Positions 6,404 through 10,438 of a stretch of 10,438 nucleotides of DNA are shown in pieces. Origin of the DNA: JAFGBZ01 sp043817715 (GTDB lineage Archaea > Iainarchaeota > Iainarchaeia > Iainarchaeales > JAFGBZ01); NCBI GenBank assembly GCA_043817715.1, contig JBDRGO010000040.1, forward strand, positions 1 through 10,438, in the 5' to 3' direction. Numbering within the stretch: the first letter of the stretch is position 1; each line of letters starts with the position of its first letter. Under the pieces are notes generated by a model. The model was not told the DNA's origin, did no database searches, and saw only the letters and a program-made list of their open reading frames with translations. The translations under genes and the position numbers were made by a program.

Positions 6404-7222
6404 ATGAACATAAAATTAATTGCAATGCTTGCAGTGCTTTTCATTGTAACCCAGTCAATTGGATTGATGGTTGCAGACAAATTAATTCAGGAAAATGTTT
6501 CAGCAACATTAATAACTGACAATCCTGAAGATGTGGAAAACTCAATCGGATTAATTGCATATATCCTGGTTTTCACTGCAGTGCTTTTAATTGCAATAAA
6601 ATATTTTGGAAATTTCTCAGGAATTTTATTTAAAATATTTGAATCGCTTGCGATTTTCGGCGCAAGCATTCTTGTTTTTTACACATTCACCCAGACAATT
6701 TTTGTATTTGTTTTTGCATTGCTTTTGGTTCTAGTCAGGATTGTTTTTTCAAAAAACATCTGGTTAAGGAACCTCTCCTCAGTTATTGCAACTGCAGGGG
6801 CAGGGGCATTGATGGGAGTAAGTTTAGGCATACTGCCGGTAATTGTATTCATGGTTCTGCTGGCAATATATGATTTCATTGCAGTATTCAAAACAAAACA
6901 CATGATTACTTTAGCCAATGCAATAAAGAAAAAAAATCTTTCATTCACTTATGCCCTGCCTACAAAAGAGCACCAGTTTGAATTAGGGACAGGGGACTTG
7001 GTTATTCCATTGGTTTTCAGCACAAGCATATTAAAGGCAAACAAAGCATTAATGAATTTTCCAGAATATTTTTTTCCTTCAGCAATTATTTTAACTGTTT
7101 CATTTATCGGATTAATTGCAACAATTTATTTTGTTTCAAAAAAACCAGGAAAGGCTTTGCCGGCCCTTCCATTGCAGGTTATGCTGATGGTTTTAGTTTA
7201 CGGATTAATGCAGCTGCTTTGA
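6404..7222 (+). CDS. Presenilin/signal-peptide-peptidase family intramembrane aspartyl protease
   Basis: A multi-pass membrane protein of 272 residues with the signatures of the archaeal presenilin-like group (Pfam DUF1119 / peptidase A22). It cuts substrates within their membrane segment; in archaea the natural substrates are largely unknown. Catalytic aspartates: Asp157 in A-I-Y-D-F (YD motif of TM6) and Asp198 in L-G-T-G-D-L (GxGD motif of TM7). The P-A-L motif is at 253-255 (K-A-L-P-A-L-P). About nine hydrophobic segments can be read, near residues 4-24, 48-66, 80-92, 96-115, 124-140, 143-161, 197-210, 223-244 and 254-272. A short polar loop with K-T-K-H-M and K-K-K follows TM6. The start ATG 6404 has no Shine-Dalgarno. 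The gene stands alone, divergent from arcC and convergent with the DedA-like gene. All hallmark residues are present, so it should be active. Confidence 0.92.
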   Translation: MNIKLIAMLAVLFIVTQSIGLMVADKLIQENVSATLITDNPEDVENSIGLIAYILVFTAVLLIAIKYFGNFSGILFKIFESLAIFGASILVFYTFTQTIFVFVFALLLVLVRIVFSKNIWLRNLSSVIATAGAGALMGVSLGILPVIVFMVLLAIYDFIAVFKTKHMITLANAIKKKNLSFTYALPTKEHQFELGTGDLVIPLVFSTSILKANKALMNFPEYFFPSAIILTVSFIGLIATIYFVSKKPGKALPALPLQVMLMVLVYGLMQLL

Positions 7223-7302
7223 ATTAAAACAGAATTTAAATTAAAACAAACTTAAATTAAAACAAAATTAAATTAAAACAAAATTAAATTAAACCAGATT
7301 TA
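7222..7302. repeat. Five tandem 16-bp A/T-rich units between convergent genes
   Basis: Units near AATTAAAACAAAATTA start at 7222 (17 nt), 7239, 7255, 7271 and 7287; the third and fourth are identical. The block fills the space between the stop of the presenilin-like gene (7222) and the stop of the DedA-like gene (7305-7307). On the minus strand each unit reads TAATTTTGTTTTAATT, offering repeated T-tracts that could end the DedA-like transcript. Confidence 0.8.
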
Positions 7303-7304
7303 AT

Positions 7305-7910
7305 TCAGCCAATAAAGAAAACATATTTAATTAAATCCAATCCATACATTCCCGCCAATGCAATTATTACATAGCGCAGGATTTTTCCCAAAGCAGCCGC
7401 AAAAAAGAATTTTTTCGGGTCATACCTGATTACCCCTGCGGCAATTCCGATTAAGTCAAAAGGAAAAGGAGTCAACGCCCCCAAAAAAATGAAAATCATT
7501 CCGCTTGATTTTAACTGCTTCTGAATTTCCTCCATTTTCTGAATTTCTTTCTTGATTATTTTTTCAACTGCCTTTATTCCCATTAATCCAAGAATATAAG
7601 CGCTCATTTCCCCTATTGCCGAGCCAAATCCGACAATAAAACCCAGAAAAAGAGCAGATTCAATTGAGCCTAATGCCCCTGCAAGGACAAAAATTACTGC
7701 ATCCAAAGGAAGAGGAAGGATTATTGTTGCATTTGCCAGAATTGATGCAATAAATATTCCAAGATAACCATAAGACGAAATTAATCCCACTAAAAATTCC
7801 TTGTCAGTAAAGTAAAGATAAAACAATCCAGCCATTACCGCCAAGAAAATAACTATTCCCAAAATGACATAAATCTTTTTTCTTTCTTCCACTGAAAGAA
7901 TCAATTTCAT
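7305..7910 (-). CDS. VTT/DedA-like (SNARE-associated Golgi domain) membrane protein
   Basis: A 201-residue polytopic membrane protein of the VTT/DedA superfamily (PF09335), nearest in layout to the YqaA-type branch. Family members are linked to lipid scrambling or flipping and membrane homeostasis; the role here is inferred from family only. Visible features: a first hydrophobic segment at about 14-33; a re-entrant-type motif L-P-L-P-L-D-A-V-I (65-73) followed by A-G-A-L-G; a glycine/small-residue helix G-S-A-I-G-E-M-S-A-Y-I-L-G (96-108); a charged amphipathic stretch (115-135); a second re-entrant-type motif A-L-T-P-F-P-F-D-L-I-G-I-A-A-G (145-159); and a final helix after L-G-K-I-L-R-Y (174-180). 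Start ATG 7910 is followed by M-K-L-I-L-S and has no clear Shine-Dalgarno. The gene is divergent from the OB-fold gene, with 73 nt between starts, and looks monocistronic. Confidence 0.85.
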   Translation of the reverse strand: MKLILSVEERKKIYVILGIVIFLAVMAGLFYLYFTDKEFLVGLISSYGYLGIFIASILANATIILPLPLDAVIFVLAGALGSIESALFLGFIVGFGSAIGEMSAYILGLMGIKAVEKIIKKEIQKMEEIQKQLKSSGMIFIFLGALTPFPFDLIGIAAGVIRYDPKKFFFAAALGKILRYVIIALAGMYGLDLIKYVFFIG

Positions 7911-7929
7911 TTCCCAACGCCGCCTAAAT

Positions 7930-7943
7930 TGAATTAATTAAAG
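7930..7943 (-). promoter_or_regulatory. Possible TATA box of the DedA-like gene
   Basis: On the minus strand it reads CTTTAATTAATTCA, centred about 27 nt upstream of ATG 7910. It occupies the left half of the 73-nt divergent spacer. Spacing fits a leaderless transcript; the sequence match is only moderate. Confidence 0.3.
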
Positions 7944-7952
7944 CAGTATTGC

Positions 7953-7960
7953 TTATTAAT
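7953..7960 (+). promoter_or_regulatory. Possible TATA box of the OB-fold/translation gene cluster
   Basis: TTATTAAT is centred about 28 nt before ATG 7984, the first gene of the plus-strand cluster. No Shine-Dalgarno is present in front of that ATG, in line with a leaderless transcript. Confidence 0.3.
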
Positions 7961-7983
7961 GTTTTTCGTTTGAATTAATTTTA

Positions 7984-8442
7984 ATGAACCGGGAAACAGC
8001 AATAAAAATTCCGCTGAATGAATTATCGGAAAGCGAATTCCATGAAAGCACAGAGGAATTCACAGGAAACTATGTCATTTCCAAAAGCAGGCTGCGCGCC
8101 TCAAGAACAAATATCTGGGGAATCATAACCAGCAAGGAATTAATCCATGGAAACGAAGCAATTGAATTAACTGATTTCACAGGAAAAATAAAATGCCTTG
8201 TCCCTGACGAAAAAAGCAATCTGCTTGACGGAATTGGATTATGGGAATCTGTCCAAATCATAGGAAAAATAAGGCAAAAAAACGAATTATTTATTCTGGC
8301 TGAATCAGTTAAAAAACTTTCTTTCGGCGAAGAGTTATTAAAAAGAGCTGACAACATTTATTCATTAAGGAACCTGAAAGAATATAAAAAAGAAAAAAAA
8401 GACGAAGAGGAGATAATAATTGAAAGACGAAACATACAATAA
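7984..8442 (+). CDS. OB-fold nucleic-acid-binding protein (RPA-like/RPA-associated type)
   Basis: A soluble protein of 152 residues. Residues about 38-112 read as one OB-fold: R-T-N-I-W-G-I-I-T-S-K-E, then A-I-E-L-T-D-F-T-G-K-I-K-C-L-V-P, then S-V-Q-I-I-G-K-I-R and a strand L-F-I-L-A-E-S-V. The V-x-G-x-I plus E-L-x-D-x-T-G pattern is typical of single-stranded-nucleic-acid OB domains such as RPA, tRNA-binding or DNA polymerase small-subunit families. The N-terminus is acidic; the C-terminus (about 125-152) is a highly charged Lys/Glu tail. It starts at ATG 7984, probably leaderless, and its last 23 nt overlap the aIF2-beta gene, so the two are translationally coupled. The neighbours suggest an RNA or ribosome-linked job, while the fold alone would equally allow DNA replication or repair. 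Exact function unknown. Confidence 0.72.
   Translation: MNRETAIKIPLNELSESEFHESTEEFTGNYVISKSRLRASRTNIWGIITSKELIHGNEAIELTDFTGKIKCLVPDEKSNLLDGIGLWESVQIIGKIRQKNELFILAESVKKLSFGEELLKRADNIYSLRNLKEYKKEKKDEEEIIIERRNIQ
8407..8414 (+). promoter_or_regulatory. Shine-Dalgarno sequence of the aIF2-beta gene
   Basis: GAGGAGAT lies inside the 3' end of the OB-fold gene, with 5 nt between its end and TTG 8420. It supports the TTG as the real start and the 23-nt overlap of the two genes. Confidence 0.65.
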
Positions 8443-8833
8443 ACTGCTTTCAAAAGCATACCTAATGCTTCCGAATAAAGAAGAAGAAACACAAAGACTG
8501 GAAATACCGAAAGCAGATTCATTCATTCAGGGAACCAAAACAAATGTAAAAAATTTCGGACAGATAATCAAATTAATAAACCGCCCTGAAAAGCATTTCA
8601 TAAAATTTCTTTCAAAAGAAACAGCAACATCAGTGACTTATACAGACGGAAAACTGATAATCAACGGAAAATTCGGCTCAATCCAGGTAAACAAATTATT
8701 TGACAATTACCTAAAACAATATGTTTACTGCCCTGAATGCAAAAAACCAGACACTAAATTCATTGAACAGTCAGGAATAAAAGTAATAAAATGCGAGGCA
8801 TGCGGAGCGGTTTTTCCAAGAAAAAGGGTGTAG
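8420..8833 (+). CDS. eif2b: Translation initiation factor aIF2, beta subunit
   Basis: Part of the heterotrimeric aIF2 that brings initiator Met-tRNA to the small subunit with GTP. The 137 residues match the usual archaeal length. N-terminal helix Y-N-K-L-L-S-K-A-Y-L-M-L-P is the segment that in the family contacts the gamma subunit. The central alpha/beta domain includes R-L-E-I-P-K-A-D, G-T-K-T-N-V-K-N-F, H-F-I-K-F-L-S-K-E and L-I-I-N-G-K-F. A C-terminal zinc ribbon has Cys104, Cys107, Cys125 and Cys128 (C-P-E-C and C-E-A-C). The start is TTG 8420, chosen because a Shine-Dalgarno precedes it and because M-K-D-E-T-Y-N-K-L-L aligns with the family's N-terminus. It overlaps the OB-fold gene by 23 nt and is followed after 2 nt by the DUF424 gene, so the three form a tight operon. 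Confidence 0.95.
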   Translation: MKDETYNKLLSKAYLMLPNKEEETQRLEIPKADSFIQGTKTNVKNFGQIIKLINRPEKHFIKFLSKETATSVTYTDGKLIINGKFGSIQVNKLFDNYLKQYVYCPECKKPDTKFIEQSGIKVIKCEACGAVFPRKRV

Positions 8834-8835
8834 TA

Positions 8836-9126
8836 TTGAAGGCCAAAATGCATGAAACCTCTTCAGGAAATTTACTGGCTGCATGCGACAAAGAATTAAG
8901 CAACACCGCCCTAAAAGAAGAGGAAATTGAATTCAAAATAAGGGACTATTTTTACGGAAAAAAAGAAATAAAGGAAAAGGAATTAATTAATAAAATGAAT
9001 GAAGCACAATCAATTAATTTAATCGGAAAAAAAACCGTTTCAATTGCACTGAAGAATAACTTTGCAACAGAAAAACAAGTGAAGAAAATAAACAAAGTGC
9101 CACATCTTCAGATTTATAAAATTTAA
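8836..9126 (+). CDS. DUF424 family protein
   Basis: A 96-residue archaeal conserved protein of the DUF424 family (PF04242), which is often found beside aIF2-beta; biochemical function unknown. Typical traits seen: M-H-E-T-S-S-G-N-L-L-A-A-C-D-K-E-L near the start, E-E-I-E-F-K-I-R-D-Y-F-Y-G in the middle, and the C-terminal S-I-N-L-I-G-K-K-T-V-S-I-A plus V-P-H-L-Q-I-Y. The open frame extends upstream into aIF2-beta, but that part has no family similarity. I choose TTG 8836, 2 nt after the aIF2-beta stop and 5 nt after a GGGTG, since it gives M-K-A-K-M-H-E-T, matching the short strand before the His in relatives. ATG 8848 is the alternative (92 residues). The position suggests a role tied to translation initiation, by inference only. 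Confidence 0.85.
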   Translation: MKAKMHETSSGNLLAACDKELSNTALKEEEIEFKIRDYFYGKKEIKEKELINKMNEAQSINLIGKKTVSIALKNNFATEKQVKKINKVPHLQIYKI

Positions 9127-9145
9127 AGATTATAAAATTTAAAAG
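9114..9145 (+). repeat. 16-bp tandem duplication across the DUF424 stop codon
   Basis: TTATAAAATTTAAAGA (9114-9129) is followed directly by TTATAAAATTTAAAAG (9130-9145), identical over the first 14 bases. The first copy contains the last DUF424 codons and its TAA. The second places a TATA-like TTATAAAA about 26 nt before the aIF1A start and abuts its ribosome-binding site. Confidence 0.7.
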
Positions 9146-9149
9146 GGGA
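9143..9149 (+). promoter_or_regulatory. Ribosome-binding site of the aIF1A gene
   Basis: AAGGGGA, 9 nt before TTG 9159. It is an imperfect Shine-Dalgarno but the only purine-rich site near, and it supports TTG as the start codon. Confidence 0.5.
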
Positions 9150-9158
9150 AAAAACAAA

Positions 9159-9527
9159 TTGAAGCCAAAAAAACCGCTTAGCAAAAAAGACCAGGAAGCA
9201 TTAGAAGAAAAGAAAATGGAGGAAGTCCGAAGAATAAAAATGCCAAAAAAAAGCGAAGGCGAACTAATGGGCATTGTAGTCCAAAGAATGGGCGGAACAC
9301 AGATAATGGTTTTATGCGAAGACGGCAAGGAAAGAAACTGCAGAATTCCGGGAAAAATGAAGAAAAGAATCTGGATGAGGCAGGATGATATTGTAATTGT
9401 AAAATTATGGGATTTTCAGCCAATAAAAGCAGATGTTATTTGGCGCTACACCCAGTCCCAGGCAGAACATTTAAGAAAAAAAGGAATTGCAGAGAGAATT
9501 CTTGAATCAGCAATAGTCAAAAGCTGA
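9159..9527 (+). CDS. eif1a: Translation initiation factor aIF1A
   Basis: Binds the small-subunit A site during initiation and helps start-site selection together with aIF1 and aIF2. It has 122 residues: a basic/acidic N-terminal extension (about 1-32, many Lys and Glu), then an S1-like OB-fold at about 33-100 with G-E-L-M-G-I-V-V-Q-R-M-G-G, M-V-L-C-E-D-G-K-E-R-N-C-R-I-P-G-K, K-R-I-W-M-R-Q-D-D-I-V-I-V and W-D-F-Q-P-I-K-A-D-V-I-W-R-Y. These wordings are hallmark aIF1A/eIF1A. The C-terminal helix (103-122) is charged. The start is TTG 9159, giving M-K-P-K-K-P-L. It lies 32 nt after DUF424 and 48 nt before the RIO1-type gene, all on the plus strand. A TATA-like element in the duplicated repeat upstream could give it its own promoter in addition to the operon transcript. 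Confidence 0.96.
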   Translation: MKPKKPLSKKDQEALEEKKMEEVRRIKMPKKSEGELMGIVVQRMGGTQIMVLCEDGKERNCRIPGKMKKRIWMRQDDIVIVKLWDFQPIKADVIWRYTQSQAEHLRKKGIAERILESAIVKS

Positions 9528-9575
9528 AAGTTAACAGTCAAATAATAAAGCTTAACGCGCCTAATTATTTAGCAT

Positions 9576-10352
9576 ATGAAAGAAAAAAATCCATTGCAGG
9601 AACTGTTTCAGGAAGAAAAAGAAACCAAAACATATGCAAAAATATTTGATTCACAAACAATTAAGGCAATTAATTCCCTTGCATCAAAAGGAATAATTGA
9701 CATGCTTGAATTCGTTATTTCTACAGGAAAAGAAGCGCATGTATTCAGGGCAATGGATTCAGCAGGAAATTTCCGCGCAGTAAAAATATATAAAACTGCA
9801 ACAAGCGATTTCAAAAAAATGAACCAATACCTTAAAGGGGATTACCGCTTCAAGAACGTAAAAAAAGAAAAAAGAGACATTGTCCATGCATGGACAAAAA
9901 AAGAATTCAAAAATTTAGAAAGAATGAACAAGGCAGGCACAAGAGTTCCTATGGGGCTGGCAACAAAAGAAAATGTTTTAGTAATGGAATTCATAGGAAA
10001 CAAAGAAGGCACTGCGGCAAAAACATTAAAAGAAACTCCCGCAAAAGAAGTTGACTACAATTACACATATGAAAAAATAATTGAATTCACTGCACGCAAT
10101 CTTTATCTGCAGGAATTAATCCACGCAGATTTAAGCGAATACAATATTTTAATGCATGAAAAAGAGCCAGTAATAATTGACGTGGGACAGGCAGTATTGA
10201 ACACTCATCCAATGGCAAAAGAATTCTTTGAAAGAGACATACTGAACATAGCAAATTATTTCTCAAAAAAAGGCATAAACACAGATTACGAAAAAGCAAT
10301 TGAAGATGTAAAGAAATGGAAAGGAAAATTACTGAAAGAAAAGAAAAATTGA
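9576..10352 (+). CDS. rio1: RIO1-family serine/threonine protein kinase/ATPase
   Basis: An atypical protein kinase of the RIO1 group, acting in late maturation of the small ribosomal subunit; cytosolic. It has 258 residues, as usual for archaeal RIO1. N-terminal helical part: K-I-F-D-S-Q-T-I-K-A-I-N-S-L-A (22-36). ATP-binding loop S-T-G-K-E-A (49-54). Lys70 in A-V-K-I-Y-K is the ATP-anchoring lysine. The flexible-loop region is at about 75-105, and the hinge is M-E-F-I-G (137-141). Catalytic loop H-A-D-L-S-E-Y-N has Asp185 and Asn190. Metal-binding Asp202 is in I-I-D-V-G-Q, the RIO1 form of DFG. Start ATG 9576 has no Shine-Dalgarno; AATAATAAAG (9541-9550) lies about 30 nt upstream, so a separate leaderless transcript is possible. 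In many archaea RIO1 follows aIF1A and precedes a KH-domain Dim2-like gene; the next gene lies outside this window. Confidence 0.96.
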   Translation: MKEKNPLQELFQEEKETKTYAKIFDSQTIKAINSLASKGIIDMLEFVISTGKEAHVFRAMDSAGNFRAVKIYKTATSDFKKMNQYLKGDYRFKNVKKEKRDIVHAWTKKEFKNLERMNKAGTRVPMGLATKENVLVMEFIGNKEGTAAKTLKETPAKEVDYNYTYEKIIEFTARNLYLQELIHADLSEYNILMHEKEPVIIDVGQAVLNTHPMAKEFFERDILNIANYFSKKGINTDYEKAIEDVKKWKGKLLKEKKN

Positions 10353-10387
10353 ATAAGCCCCCAATAACATTCTACATAATATCCCCT

Positions 10388-10396
10388 TATTTTTCC
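10388..10396 (+). terminator. Oligo-T terminator after the RIO1-type gene
   Basis: A T-rich stretch TTATTTTTC lies about 36 nt after the RIO1 stop and before the next promoter. Archaeal polymerase can end at such tracts without a hairpin. No stem-loop is visible. Confidence 0.35.
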
Positions 10397-10407
10397 CTAA
10401 AAACCAT

Positions 10408-10422
10408 CAAAATCTTTATATA
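10408..10422 (+). promoter_or_regulatory. TATA-box promoter for a gene beyond the right edge
   Basis: CAAAATC followed by TTTATATA (10415-10422) is a close match to a BRE plus TATA box of archaea and the clearest such site in the window. Transcription would begin near the right edge or just past it. The AT-alternating bases after it (10423-10438) continue to the end without coding signal. Confidence 0.6.
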
Positions 10423-10438
10423 TATTAATATTATATAT

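Noticed and set aside
7222..7302. CRISPR array
   Set aside because: Units are 16 bp and directly adjacent without spacers, and there are no cas genes.
8791..8835. Upstream extension of the DUF424 gene inside aIF2-beta
   Set aside because: The extra residues overlap the zinc-ribbon coding part of aIF2-beta in another frame and have no DUF424 similarity.
1..10438. tRNA, rRNA, transposase or integrase genes
   Set aside because: I looked for cloverleaf-like GC-rich segments, rRNA-like conserved sequence and transposase motifs in gene gaps and frames and saw none.

Overview
The window reads as AT-rich chromosomal DNA of an archaeon. The evidence is an archaeal/eukaryotic-type translation and ribosome-biogenesis cluster (aIF2-beta, DUF424, aIF1A, RIO1-type kinase), a presenilin-like intramembrane protease of the archaeal type, TATA-like boxes about 27 nt upstream of several ATG starts that lack a Shine-Dalgarno sequence, and a TTTATATA box at the right edge. 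AAA/AAT/ATT-rich codon use and compact spacing would suit a DPANN-type or similar uncultured lineage, but the exact lineage cannot be fixed from the sequence.

Layout. 1-168: tail of an unidentified plus-strand gene. 180-4493: carA and carB, the two subunits of glutamine-dependent carbamoyl-phosphate synthetase, both closest in motif wording to the CPS part of eukaryotic CAD/CPS1. carB is interrupted near its 5' end by exactly 39 extra nucleotides (1332-1370) that keep the reading frame but carry two TAA codons. They split the invariant Gly-Glu-Phe-Asp segment, and removing them restores the family consensus perfectly. 4497-6276, minus strand: arcC (carbamate kinase) followed by an orphan highly charged helical protein whose helix is encoded by 14 tandem 15-bp units. 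carAB and this pair converge with a 3-nt gap. 6404-7222: presenilin/SPP-type aspartyl protease (+). 7222-7302: five tandem 16-bp units between convergent stop codons. 7305-7910: VTT/DedA-like membrane protein (-). 7984-10352: plus-strand cluster of an OB-fold protein, aIF2-beta, DUF424, aIF1A and a RIO1 kinase, followed by an oligo-T stretch and a strong TATA-type promoter for a gene beyond the window.

How the genes work together. CarAB makes carbamoyl phosphate for pyrimidine and arginine synthesis. Carbamate kinase interconverts carbamoyl phosphate + ADP with carbamate + ATP, so both sides of the first convergent junction act on the same metabolite. The right-hand cluster serves translation initiation (aIF1A, aIF2-beta) and small-subunit maturation (RIO1). 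Genes that seem to start a transcript use ATG without a Shine-Dalgarno sequence. Three internal genes of the right-hand cluster, and carB, use TTG or GTG, in most cases behind a purine-rich ribosome-binding site.

The most unusual item is the 39-nt intervening sequence in carB. It could be a mini-intron, a translational-bypass segment, a recent insertion that inactivates the gene, or an assembly error. I could not fit a canonical archaeal bulge-helix-bulge motif to it, so its nature stays open.
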